Assembly: GCF_900156785.1 (NCBI RefSeq)
Contig: NZ_FTOP01000023.1
Span: 1 to 47,747 of the forward strand
Reading direction: 5' to 3'
Length of the DNA: 47,747 nucleotides
From: Belliella pelovolcani
GTDB taxonomy: Bacteria > Bacteroidota > Bacteroidia > Cytophagales > Cyclobacteriaceae
A model generated the notes under the pieces. That model was not told where the DNA came from. It searched no databases and saw nothing but the letters and a program-made list of their open reading frames with translations. Made by a program: the position numbers and the translations under genes. Below, piece by piece: positions 1 through 5,802 of the stretch. Numbering within the stretch: the first letter of the stretch is position 1; each line of letters starts with the position of its first letter.

Positions 1-2
1 AA

Positions 3-50
3 TCTTTGATCGCCGCTTATGACCTATATTCCGAATCTAGGATGGGCTAA
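3..50 (+). CDS. Possible 3' end of an upstream gene (partial)
   Basis: One frame is open from the window edge and ends in TAA 12 bases before the next start codon. It encodes about 15 residues ending in SESRMG. The other two forward frames hit stops within the first 25 bases. The tail is too short to identify, and it may not be coding. Confidence 0.25.
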   Translation, partial: SLIAAYDLYSESRMG

Positions 51-62
51 AATTGACAGATA

Positions 63-458
63 ATGAGATTTACCTTTTTAACATTGATCCTCTTCTTTGG
101 ACTTGGCTTTGCAGCAGAAGCACAGCGCTTGATGGATGGGAGTAGAAGAACTGTTGGTTATATTGAAAATGGTAGGGTGATGAATGCAACTCGTACTACC
201 ATAGGGCATATTGATCATTCTCGTATCACAGATGCTTCAAGGCGAACGCTAGGTTATATAGAAAATGGTAGAGTCATGGATGCAAGCAGAAAAACCGTCG
301 GTTACATCGAGCAGAGTCGGATCATGGATGCAAGCAGAAGAACAATTGGTTACATTGAATCTGATAGGGTTATGGATGGCAGTCGACGTACCATCGGGCA
401 TTTCGAAAATGTCAAAAATGGTGAAGTAGCAATCTTTTATTTTTTCTTTTTCTATTGA
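63..458 (+). CDS. Secreted 16-residue tandem-repeat protein (beta-flower-like)
   Basis: This 131-residue protein has a signal peptide (about residues 1-20, cleavage after AEA). Six 16-residue repeats follow, of the pattern RVMDASRRTIGYIENG, covering about residues 22-117. It ends in an aromatic tail, IFYFFFFY. Each repeat has the D-[AG]-[ST]-R-[RT]-T-[ILV]-G-[YH] core, as in small secreted Bacteroidota proteins described as 4-fold or 5-fold beta-flowers. That family assignment is from memory. The repeats predict a closed ring of short beta hairpins. The hydrophobic tail is also a feature I associate with such proteins. No enzymatic residues are apparent and the function is unknown. The gene stands alone and reads towards the Fic remnant on the other strand. 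Confidence 0.75.
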   Translation: MRFTFLTLILFFGLGFAAEAQRLMDGSRRTVGYIENGRVMNATRTTIGHIDHSRITDASRRTLGYIENGRVMDASRKTVGYIEQSRIMDASRRTIGYIESDRVMDGSRRTIGHFENVKNGEVAIFYFFFFY

Positions 459-477
459 AAAAACTCAACTGCTGAGC

Positions 478-735
478 CTATAAAGTTTTTGTAGCATAGG
501 GTAGCATCAGTAAAAAAGGAAGTGCTTTAGAATAATCCAAGGTAAAGTATTCTAAGCCTAAAAGTCTGATGTTTGAGTAGTAGGTTTGATGATGGTCGTA
601 ATACGTTTTTTCACTCTGTATAAACCAGGCCTTATCGCCCAATTTTTCTGCTAAAAACCATTTTTCAAGTAATCGGGCACTTCTGCCGTTTCCATCATTC
701 GTGGGGTGAATTTTGACAAAGACTAAATAAACCAT
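478..735 (-). pseudogene. C-terminal fragment of a Fic-domain protein
   Basis: The 85-residue frame contains the Fic catalytic motif HPTNDGNGRSAR plus the helices after it. It lacks the N-terminal inhibitory and core helices a functional Fic AMP-transferase needs. By eye it is about 90% identical in DNA to the C-terminal part of the second Fic gene nearby (about 1715-1960). Homology stops abruptly near position 733, where the DNA changes to something resembling the tail of the cassette boundary element (GTAGGGCGTTT). The ATG used here is internal to the Fic domain. I read this as a truncated duplicate left by recombination. It could still be translated as a fragment, but catalysis is unlikely. 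Confidence 0.8.
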
Positions 736-882
736 AGTAGGGCGTTTATGATACTACTTGATGTAATCAAGGCTGTATCTCAATAAGACTTTACTGCAAT
801 AAGATTATAAGAAGTTATAGTACCAATATTATCTGATAGGTTTACTTGGATAAATGTTGATTAAAAAGTAAAATGAATATAA
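736..882. other. Decayed copy of the zeta-cassette leader
   Basis: This gene-free stretch resembles, with many mismatches, the leader upstream of both zeta-toxin genes (2741-2891 and 3797-3946). Recognisable blocks are GTAGGGCGTTT at the left edge, then AAGATTATAAGAAGTTAT and CCAATATTATCT. The zeta gene that would follow is absent; the 3' end of the nucleotidyltransferase gene lies there instead, on the other strand. The stretch is therefore a recombination scar between cassettes. Confidence 0.6.
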
Positions 883-1341
883 TTATAGTTTAGAAAGATT
901 TTCCAAGTCATTTAAATCTTTTCCACGGCCACTTATCTGCTTATTTCGTTTTAAGTCATTTAAATGAATTACTTTCATTGGTATTTCCTCAAATACTGTA
1001 TTCAATGCATTATTACTTATTTCTTGGAAAGTAAATCCAGAGATTTCTTTTAAAATCTCAATACATACAGGAGGTCTTCCAAATGTATACACATTTATTG
1101 TAGTTTGATGTAGAAAAGAATCTTCTGTCATGTCAAACATAGGCATTTGAAATTGTTCAAATGCTTTAACCAATTTTTGGTAGTTGCTTTGTGAAACTTC
1201 AACAAACAAATCTAAATCTCCTGTTGTCCGTGGGAATCCATGATAGATAACAGAATATCCACCTACTAAGACATAATTGACTTCATTTCTATTCAGAGCC
1301 AATAAAAACTCTTGAAAATCTGGATTAAAAACATTTCCCAT
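883..1341 (-). CDS. MNT/DUF6036-like nucleotidyltransferase, putative toxin
   Basis: This 152-residue protein belongs to the polymerase-beta-type nucleotidyltransferase superfamily. The active-site signature is at residues 27-48: GGYSVIYHG followed by PRTTGDLDLFVEV, giving the GG/GS loop and metal-binding D42-x-D44. The closest family I recognise is the DUF6036/AbiEii-like group, whose members occur in toxin-antitoxin and phage-defence loci and transfer nucleotides to RNA or protein. A third carboxylate is probably E95 in the VCIEIL strand. It follows the small gene upstream with a 2-base gap, so the two are co-transcribed from the promoter at 1542-1572. A toxin role is inferred from family and context. 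Confidence 0.75.
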   Translation of the reverse strand: MGNVFNPDFQEFLLALNRNEVNYVLVGGYSVIYHGFPRTTGDLDLFVEVSQSNYQKLVKAFEQFQMPMFDMTEDSFLHQTTINVYTFGRPPVCIEILKEISGFTFQEISNNALNTVFEEIPMKVIHLNDLKRNKQISGRGKDLNDLENLSKL

Positions 1342-1343
1342 GA

Positions 1344-1538
1344 CTAAATTTTGCGCATTGAAAATGCATCCTTATCCATTTTGGGAGGATCACCTAAAGC
1401 ATAATTAAAGGAAACGCTATTTAAATAGGCAAAAACTTTAGCAATTTCTTCCTTACTCATTCCTAAATAATGAATGATCTCTTCTTTATTTTGAAAAAGA
1501 TTACCAGAAGTGCTATGGGTTCTATCTAATTTTTGCAT
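1344..1538 (-). CDS. Small partner of the nucleotidyltransferase, putative antitoxin
   Basis: This predicted 64-residue protein begins MQKLDRTHSTSG and ends MDKDAFSMRKI. I start it at the ATG at 1538 rather than at an upstream in-frame start, because a strong promoter -10-like element (TATATTTG, 1542-1549) ends only 3 bases before that ATG. It contains a helical segment (NKEEIIHYLGMSKEEIAKVFAYLN) and a conserved-looking DPPKMDKDAF motif. I recall similar short proteins ahead of nucleotidyltransferases in Bacteroidota but know no named family. An antitoxin role is inferred from its size, its order ahead of the enzyme and the 2-base spacing. Confidence 0.65.
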   Translation of the reverse strand: MQKLDRTHSTSGNLFQNKEEIIHYLGMSKEEIAKVFAYLNSVSFNYALGDPPKMDKDAFSMRKI

Positions 1539-1541
1539 AGT

Positions 1542-1572
1542 CAAATATACTATGAAATTATATTCAGTCAAA
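1542..1572 (-). promoter_or_regulatory. Bacteroidota-type promoter for the nucleotidyltransferase pair
   Basis: On the minus strand, TTTG (1572-1569) is followed after 19 bases by TATATTTG (1549-1542). This closely matches the Bacteroidota primary sigma consensus TTTG-N19-21-TAnnTTTG. The start codon lies 3 bases downstream of the second element. Transcription should therefore begin at or next to the ATG and give a leaderless message. Confidence 0.75.
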
Positions 1573-1586
1573 AAAACAGAAACACA

Positions 1587-1615
1587 ACAAAAAAAGCTGT
1601 CAGATGAGCGCTTTT
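1587..1615. terminator. Degenerate terminator hairpin, boundary element 1
   Basis: On the minus strand AAAAGCGCTCATCTGACAGC is followed by a run of T. The arms pair imperfectly (AAGC with GCTT, mismatches inside). It occupies the same position relative to the TATCAACGATAG motif as the intact hairpins at 2672, 3730, 4784 and 5775. Confidence 0.5.
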
Positions 1616-1621
1616 ACTCGT

Positions 1622-1653
1622 CCTATCAACGATAGTTGCAACGGGAGTTGGGT
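1622..1653 (+). repeat. Cassette boundary repeat, copy 1
   Basis: It reads CCTATCAACGATAGTTGCAA followed by CGGGAGTTGGG. It shares the CTATC-AAC-GATAG hairpin and the TTGCAAC core with the copies at 2711, 3768 and 4812. It is the most diverged of the four, carrying CGGGAG instead of CCGGAG. All four copies have the same orientation. Confidence 0.8.
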
Positions 1654-1689
1654 ATATTTAAAATTTATGGAAATTTTCAAGAAAATCTT

Positions 1690-2494
1690 TTAAGTTATTT
1701 CTATTCCTTTTATTACAGAAGATGGAAGCATCAATAAAAAAGCAAACGCATTTTTATAATCCAACATAGGGAATTCTAAGCCTAAAAGTCTGATGTTTGA
1801 GTAGTAAGTTTGATGTTGGTCGTAATACATTTTTTCACTTTGCATATACCAGGCCTTATCGTCTAATTTTTCTGCTAAAAACCATTTTTCAAGTAATCGT
1901 GCACTTCTTCCGTTTCCATCATTCCAGGGGTGAATTTTGACAAAGACTAAATGAATCATTGATGCATAAAAAAAAACTTCCTCAATAGACATTTCTGATT
2001 TGAGTAGTAGTGTCAAATCGGAATAAAACTTTTCCATTTCTACCTCTAATTCAAAAGGTGAAGCTTGAAGCTGCTACATACTCAATACGACCATCAGGAG
2101 TGGAGACATACATGTTTTGTGCGCGATACGTTCCCTGCCTGCTATTATTAAGGATATTTTTGCTGAGCAATGAATGGGCTTGGGCAATGTTTTCCTTATT
2201 GAGCTCATTGACCTTTGCAAAGGTGTAGGCGTCGTAGAGGTCATCTATTTTTCTAGTGTAATCCGGTGAAAACTCAATACCGAATTTCTTGTGTTTAACA
2301 TAACTATCCAAATCTATAGCCTCTCCTTCTATTTTGCTGCTATATACTGAGGATACAGAGATGTAAAAACTAAAGGTATCTGTGGAGATTTCGGCGTCTT
2401 TCAATGCTTCAAAAGCATATTTTAACCCTTCCGGTACTTTCCCCAAGTAATCTGAAAGTAAATCGTTGCTTAGAATTAGTAGTTGTTTGTTCAT
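1690..2494 (-). pseudogene. Fic-domain protein gene disrupted by a 7-bp tandem duplication
   Basis: Two frames together spell one Fic protein. The N-terminal part (2494-2051, 147 residues) carries SSKIEGE, which fits the S/TxxxE[G/N] inhibitory motif of class II Fic proteins. The C-terminal part (about 2037-1690) carries the complete catalytic motif HPWNDGNGRSAR. The frame breaks at 2059-2072, where TGAAGCT occurs twice in tandem. Removing one copy restores a continuous reading through ...AASPFELEVEMEKF.... Fic proteins modify target proteins, usually by AMPylation, through the motif histidine. As written, the gene gives an inactive N-terminal peptide, unless slippage or reversion of the repeat restores it. 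Confidence 0.85.
2059..2072 (+). repeat. 7-bp tandem duplication inside the Fic gene
   Basis: TGAAGCT is present twice head to tail at 2059-2065 and 2066-2072. It shifts the frame by +1 between the inhibitory and catalytic halves of the Fic gene. Loss of one copy would restore the frame. Confidence 0.9.
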
Positions 2495-2671
2495 TACTAT
2501 TACAGCTCAATAAAAGACTAAATTAGCAACTATTGTATTGAAAAAAATAAGATGCGATTTGATACGTAAATATACAATTATGATCTGAAATCTCTGTTAC
2601 ACAATGATACGAATTGATACGATTATAATTGAATGCGATACGAAAAGTCTAATAATTAAGATAGGTATAAA
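2495..2671. promoter_or_regulatory. Upstream region of the Fic gene with four GATACG repeats
   Basis: This AT-rich, gene-free stretch carries the hexamer GATACG at 2561, 2606, 2616 and 2637, all in the same orientation. The second and third are 10 bases apart, one helical turn. The spacing would suit a repressor or autoregulator of the Fic gene on the other strand. No clear TAnnTTTG promoter was found here. Confidence 0.4.
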
Positions 2672-2705
2672 CAAAAAAAGAGGTCGTTTCTGACCTCTTT
2701 TTCTC
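2672..2705. terminator. Bidirectional terminator hairpin, boundary element 2
   Basis: A perfect stem GAGGTC-GTTTCT-GACCTC is flanked by A-rich DNA on the left and T-rich DNA on the right, so it can terminate transcription on either strand. The same hairpin recurs at 3730-3760. Confidence 0.8.
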
Positions 2706-2710
2706 ATTAG

Positions 2711-2747
2711 CTCCCCCTATCAACGATAGTTGCAACCGGAGTAGGGT
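2711..2747 (+). repeat. Cassette boundary repeat, copy 2
   Basis: It reads CTCCCCCTATCAACGATAG, then TTGCAACCGGAGTAGGGT. It contains the nested inverted repeats CTATC/GATAG and CTCC/GGAG, plus the palindromic core GTTGCAAC. It lies immediately right of the terminator hairpin and immediately left of the leader of zeta copy 1. Confidence 0.85.
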
Positions 2748-2877
2748 GTTTTTGGTTTTAAAAGAGGTAATGGAGGAGTTAACTAAGTAATATTTTCTCT
2801 CAGCAAGATTATTAGAAGTTATCGCACCAAATATTGTCTTCATGGATTGGTTAAAATGATGATTAGATAGTAAAGTG

Positions 2878-2885
2878 TATATTTG
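2878..2885 (+). promoter_or_regulatory. TATATTTG promoter element, zeta copy 1
   Basis: TATATTTG matches the Bacteroidota TAnnTTTG element and lies only 6 bases before the ATG at 2892. Initiation is expected at or near the start codon, so the message is probably leaderless. No convincing TTTG is seen 19-21 bases upstream. Confidence 0.55.
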
Positions 2886-2891
2886 TATTGA

Positions 2892-3467
2892 ATGAAGAAA
2901 CTTTACATCATAGCAGGTTGTAATGGAGCAGGTAAAACTACTGCTTCCTATACCATTTTGCCTGAAATCCTGGACTGTAAAGAGTTTGTGAATGCAGATG
3001 AAATTGCAAAAGGAATCTCTCCTTTCCAACCAGAGAAAGCTGGTATTGAAGCGGGAAGATATATGCTGAAAAGAATCAAAAAGTTATTAGAGTCAGGGGA
3101 AAATTTTGCTTTTGAAACGACGCTTTCTACAAGGAGTTATGTGCAATTTGTTGAAAGAGCAAAGGAATTAAATTATCAGGTAACCTGTTTGTTTTTTTGG
3201 TTAGATTCCGATGACTTGGCTGTTTCAAGGGTAGCAAGGCGAGTAAAAGAGGGCGGACATCATATACCTGAAGATGTTATCAGGAGAAGATATAAAAGCG
3301 GTCTTGAGAATTTTTTCAGATTATTTCTGCCCAAAGTAGATAACTGGCTATTTGTAAATAATTCTGGAGACACTTATGAAATAGTGGCAGAAGGCGGGGT
3401 TAATGGCGTTACAATTAATAACAGGGAGATATGGGAAGGTTTAAAACAAACACATTATGGAGACTAA
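2892..3467 (+). CDS. Zeta-toxin-like AAA/P-loop kinase, copy 1
   Basis: This 191-residue P-loop protein has a Walker A motif, GCNGAGKTT, at residues 9-17. NADEIAKGISPF, FETTLSTR and the late basic motif RVKEGGHHIPEDVIRRRY follow, as in zeta-toxin/chloramphenicol-phosphotransferase-like kinases. Family toxins phosphorylate UDP-N-acetylglucosamine or related small molecules and poison cell-wall synthesis. Whether this subfamily does so is not established here. The next gene overlaps its end by 11 bases (ATG inside the last codons), so translation is probably coupled. The encoded protein is identical to that of the copy at 3947. The seven nucleotide differences I count are all synonymous. Confidence 0.85.
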   Translation: MKKLYIIAGCNGAGKTTASYTILPEILDCKEFVNADEIAKGISPFQPEKAGIEAGRYMLKRIKKLLESGENFAFETTLSTRSYVQFVERAKELNYQVTCLFFWLDSDDLAVSRVARRVKEGGHHIPEDVIRRRYKSGLENFFRLFLPKVDNWLFVNNSGDTYEIVAEGGVNGVTINNREIWEGLKQTHYGD

Positions 3468-3648
3468 AGACCAATTAAAAGAGGAAAGAGACAAAATAGT
3501 CAAGGGACTAGAGGAAGCTTATCGCAAGCTAGTCGAATTTAAAAAGGCCAAGAATAGTCCATTGGTTGTCGTTAGAAATGGAAAAATCGTAGAGATTGAC
3601 CCATATGATGTACCACCAACTATTTCGTATAAGCGTGGTCAAGGTTGA
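3457..3648 (+). CDS. Small partner of the zeta-like kinase, copy 1
   Basis: This 63-residue protein starts with a charged helix (METKDQLKEERDKIVKGLEEAYRK..., about 1-31). A short beta-rich tail, PLVVVRNGKIVEIDPYDVPP, follows. It overlaps the kinase stop by 11 bases. The order toxin-then-partner is the reverse of the classic epsilon-zeta operon, and it is not an epsilon homologue I can recognise. An antitoxin function is inferred from pairing and size. The sequence is identical to the copy at 4512. Confidence 0.7.
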   Translation: METKDQLKEERDKIVKGLEEAYRKLVEFKKAKNSPLVVVRNGKIVEIDPYDVPPTISYKRGQG

Positions 3649-3681
3649 TTCGTTAGCATAAATTTCACGTTTTTTAAAAAC

Positions 3682-3721
3682 TTGCAACCGTAAAAAACTT
3701 TCTCTTTTTAAAGGAGAGAAA
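3682..3721 (+). other. TTGCAACC plus hairpin at the 3' end of zeta cassette 1
   Basis: TTGCAACC (3682-3689) repeats the core of the boundary repeat. A small hairpin follows, TTTCTC (3699-3704) pairing with GAGAAA (3716-3721). Equivalent pairs with different sequence occur at 4753/4768 and 5743/5764, so the stem appears conserved while its bases change. Confidence 0.5.
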
Positions 3722-3729
3722 CATAAAAA

Positions 3730-3762
3730 CAAAAAAGAGGTCGTTTCTGACCTCTTTTTCTC
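3730..3762. terminator. Bidirectional terminator hairpin, boundary element 3
   Basis: The same GAGGTC-GTTTCT-GACCTC stem as at 2672-2705, with A and T runs on opposite sides. It closes zeta cassette 1. Confidence 0.8.
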
Positions 3763-3767
3763 ATTAG

Positions 3768-3804
3768 CTCCCCCTATCAACGATAGTTGCAACCGGAGTA
3801 AGGT
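3768..3804 (+). repeat. Cassette boundary repeat, copy 3
   Basis: Nearly identical to copy 2 (CTCCCCCTATCAACGATAG then TTGCAACCGGAGTAAGGT), with one base change in the terminal TAGGG. It precedes the leader of zeta copy 2. Confidence 0.85.
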
Positions 3805-3932
3805 ATTTTTGGTTTTAAAAGATGTAATGAAGGAGTTGACTAATTAATACTTTCACTCAGTAGGTTGTAAGAAGTAATCGCACCAATATTATCTTCATGG
3901 ATTGGGTAAAATGATGATTAGATAGTAAAGTG

Positions 3933-3940
3933 TATATTTG
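3933..3940 (+). promoter_or_regulatory. TATATTTG promoter element, zeta copy 2
   Basis: Same TATATTTG and 6-base spacing to the ATG (3947) as in copy 1. It is preserved although the leader upstream differs between the copies at many positions. Confidence 0.55.
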
Positions 3941-3946
3941 TATTGA

Positions 3947-4522
3947 ATGAAGAAACTTTACATCATAGCAGGTTGTAACGGAGCAGGTAAAACTACTGCT
4001 TCGTATACCATTTTGCCTGAAATCTTGGACTGTAAAGAGTTTGTGAATGCGGATGAAATTGCAAAAGGAATCTCTCCTTTCCAACCAGAAAAAGCTGGTA
4101 TTGAAGCTGGAAGATATATGCTGAAAAGAATCAAAAAGTTATTAGAGTCAGGGGAAAATTTTGCTTTTGAAACGACGCTTTCTACAAGGAGTTATGTGCA
4201 ATTTGTTGAAAGAGCAAAGGAATTAAATTATCAGGTAACCTGTTTGTTTTTTTGGTTAGATTCCGATGACTTGGCTGTTTCAAGGGTAGCAAGGCGAGTA
4301 AAAGAGGGCGGACATCATATACCTGAAGATGTTATCAGAAGAAGATATAAAAGCGGTCTTGAGAATTTTTTCAGATTATTTCTGCCCAAAGTAGATAACT
4401 GGCTATTTGTAAATAATTCTGGAGACACTTATGAAATAGTGGCAGAAGGCGGGGTTAATGGCGTTACAATTAATAACAGGGAGATATGGGAAGGTTTAAA
4501 ACAAACACATTATGGAGACTAA
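3947..4522 (+). CDS. Zeta-toxin-like AAA/P-loop kinase, copy 2
   Basis: The 191-residue product is identical to copy 1: Walker A GCNGAGKTT at residues 9-17 and the same RVKEGGHH...RRRY motif. Six of the seven silent differences from copy 1 fall in the first 180 bases; the remainder is nearly identical. The ATG lies 1,055 bases after that of copy 1, and the leader between them is far more diverged than the gene. Two identical active-looking toxin genes in tandem suggest recent duplication, gene conversion, or strong selection on both. Confidence 0.85.
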   Translation: MKKLYIIAGCNGAGKTTASYTILPEILDCKEFVNADEIAKGISPFQPEKAGIEAGRYMLKRIKKLLESGENFAFETTLSTRSYVQFVERAKELNYQVTCLFFWLDSDDLAVSRVARRVKEGGHHIPEDVIRRRYKSGLENFFRLFLPKVDNWLFVNNSGDTYEIVAEGGVNGVTINNREIWEGLKQTHYGD

Positions 4523-4703
4523 AGACCAATTAAAAGAGGAAAGAGACAAAATAGTCAAGGGACTAGAGGAAGCTTATCGCAAGCTAGTCGAATTTAAAAA
4601 GGCCAAGAATAGTCCATTGGTTGTCGTTAGAAATGGAAAAATCGTAGAGATTGACCCATATGATGTACCACCAACTATTTCGTATAAGCGTGGTCAAGGT
4701 TGA
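4512..4703 (+). CDS. Small partner of the zeta-like kinase, copy 2
   Basis: Identical 63-residue product to copy 1, overlapping the kinase by 11 bases in the same way. The DNA match to copy 1 continues past the stop codon to about 4759 and then breaks off, just inside the hairpin that follows TTGCAACC. Confidence 0.7.
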   Translation: METKDQLKEERDKIVKGLEEAYRKLVEFKKAKNSPLVVVRNGKIVEIDPYDVPPTISYKRGQG

Positions 4704-4736
4704 TTCGTTAGCATAAATTTCACGTTTTTTAAAAAC

Positions 4737-4773
4737 TTGCAACCGTAAAAAACTTTCTCAAATTAAAAGAAAG
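4737..4773 (+). other. TTGCAACC plus hairpin at the 3' end of zeta cassette 2
   Basis: TTGCAACC (4737-4744) is followed by CTTTCT (4753-4758) pairing with AGAAAG (4768-4773). Same layout as at 3682-3721, with a different stem sequence. Confidence 0.5.
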
Positions 4774-4783
4774 GGGTAAAAAT

Positions 4784-4809
4784 AAAAAAAGCGGCCATCT
4801 GACCGCTTT
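4784..4809. terminator. Terminator hairpin matching the tRNA-Asn terminator
   Basis: AAAAAAAGCGGCCATCTGACCGCTTTC is almost identical to the hairpin just downstream of tRNA-Asn (5775-5800). The adjacent GCTCCCCCT equals the 3' end of that tRNA gene. It is therefore a second copy of the tRNA 3' end plus terminator, about 990 bases away. Confidence 0.75.
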
Positions 4810-4811
4810 CG

Positions 4812-4847
4812 CTCCCCCTATCAACGATAGTTGCAACCGGAGTAGGG
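4812..4847 (+). repeat. Cassette boundary repeat, copy 4
   Basis: CTCCCCCTATCAACGATAG then TTGCAACCGGAGTAGGGT. After it the shared leader continues for about 25 bases (TATTTTTGACTTTAAAAGAG), then the unknown membrane protein gene begins on the other strand. Confidence 0.85.
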
Positions 4848-4881
4848 TATTTTTGACTTTAAAAGAGGTTTATAATTGTAT

Positions 4882-5586
4882 TTAAGATGACTGATTTTTT
4901 ATATTAACATGACCTAAAATCAGTCTTTCAATTTCATTTAGAGATTCAATTTGGATGCTGATTTCAGTGTAGACATCAAGTAATTTACCTTCAATTGGTA
5001 AATCTGTTGTTTTTATGATGTTTAGTCTATAATAAAACACCTTTTCAACAACATTTCCGTTGTGCGCTTCAAACAGTTTATTAAATATTTCTATTTCTCT
5101 TCTTTTAATTTCATTAATTTTTTTAAGAATTGATATAACATCATATTTATTTATCGTTCCTAATTCCCGAGGTACCTTCTTTTTTTTAATTGAGATTGAT
5201 TCGGTAAGCACTTCTGTTTTCTTAGGTATTAAATCAAGAGCTTTTTTCAAAAAAAATAAATGGGTTTTTAGCCTGCTTTGTAATGATAAAGTATATGAAT
5301 AAAAATCTATTTGAGATTTAACTTTTGGTAGGACTTCTAGGAAAAAATAAAATATACTTGCAGCAATTAACGAGTATATTATATTCTCAGATATTTTCCA
5401 TAATTTAAAAAAGAGGTCTGAAAAGATGATCTTTGGAAAGAAGTTATTAATGTAAACGAGCAACATTGAGCAAAAAAATACCCAAATAACTCCTTTATTT
5501 ATAAAGAAAAAAAACAGACTAGTTTTTGGGGATAATTTCAAATTTTCATTAATCAATGCCATATTACTTTTAGTGCTTGAATTCAT
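4882..5586 (-). CDS. Unknown two-helix membrane protein
   Basis: I do not recognise this 234-residue protein. The N-terminal half has two predicted membrane segments, about residues 32-50 (GVIWVFFCSMLLVYINNFF) and 69-88 (IIYSLIAASIFYFFLEVL). About 145 mostly helical, lysine-rich residues follow, with coiled-coil-like stretches (KKINEIKRREIEIFNKL) and likely face the cytoplasm. It is more AT-rich than its neighbours, which suggests recent transfer. It fills the last cassette before tRNA-Asn, with the boundary repeat on one side and the tRNA terminator on the other. Membrane anchor plus soluble tail recalls some defence effectors, but nothing here shows that function. Confidence 0.65.
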   Translation of the reverse strand: MNSSTKSNMALINENLKLSPKTSLFFFFINKGVIWVFFCSMLLVYINNFFPKIIFSDLFFKLWKISENIIYSLIAASIFYFFLEVLPKVKSQIDFYSYTLSLQSRLKTHLFFLKKALDLIPKKTEVLTESISIKKKKVPRELGTINKYDVISILKKINEIKRREIEIFNKLFEAHNGNVVEKVFYYRLNIIKTTDLPIEGKLLDVYTEISIQIESLNEIERLILGHVNIKNQSS

Positions 5587-5729
5587 TTATCTAAAATAAG
5601 AATTGAAAATTAATTAAACTCCATTTCGGTTATTATATCAACCCTATGAAACTTAAACCTACACTTCTTTCTGAAAATCAATGATTTAAACTAAAAATCA
5701 TTTTTATTAAATTGAAGAGTCAGAAAAGT

Positions 5730-5768
5730 TTGCAACCAAAAAACCTCCTCAAATTAAAATAAAGAGGT
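5730..5768 (+). other. TTGCAACC plus hairpin at the edge of the last cassette
   Basis: TTGCAACC (5730-5737) is followed by ACCTC (5743-5747) pairing with GAGGT (5764-5768). It is the third example of this layout, with a third stem sequence. The tRNA-Asn terminator follows directly. Confidence 0.45.
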
Positions 5769-5774
5769 ATAAAC

Positions 5775-5800
5775 AAAAAAAGCGGCCATCTGACCGCTTT
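5775..5800 (-). terminator. Terminator of tRNA-Asn
   Basis: On the minus strand AAAAGCGGTCAGATGGCCGC is followed by TTTTTTTG, a stem of GCGGTC with GGCCGC (one wobble) and a U tract, starting 2 bases after the tRNA. Confidence 0.85.
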
Positions 5801-5802
5801 TG

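Noticed and set aside
1539-1571. Longer start for the small nucleotidyltransferase partner
   Set aside because: It would begin upstream of the -10-like element, which lies at 1542-1549.
1690-2494. Two separate genes (an N-terminal regulator and a Fic domain)
   Set aside because: One exact 7-base duplication explains the break, and the joined product is a normal Fic protein.
2711-2747. Boundary repeat as a partial or degenerate tRNA gene
   Set aside because: Only about 9 bases match the tRNA-Asn 3' end; the T arm is replaced by CTATC-AAC-GATAG and no other arm is present.
2649-3029. Minus-strand frames over the zeta leaders and genes
   Set aside because: They are shadows of the repeated leader and kinase DNA and occur in both copies for that reason.
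1622-4847. Classical integron attC sites
   Set aside because: The cores TTGCAAC/GTTGCAA keep the AAC and GTT ends but not the RYYYAAC and GTTRRRY consensus, and no integron integrase is present. I keep only the looser cassette idea.
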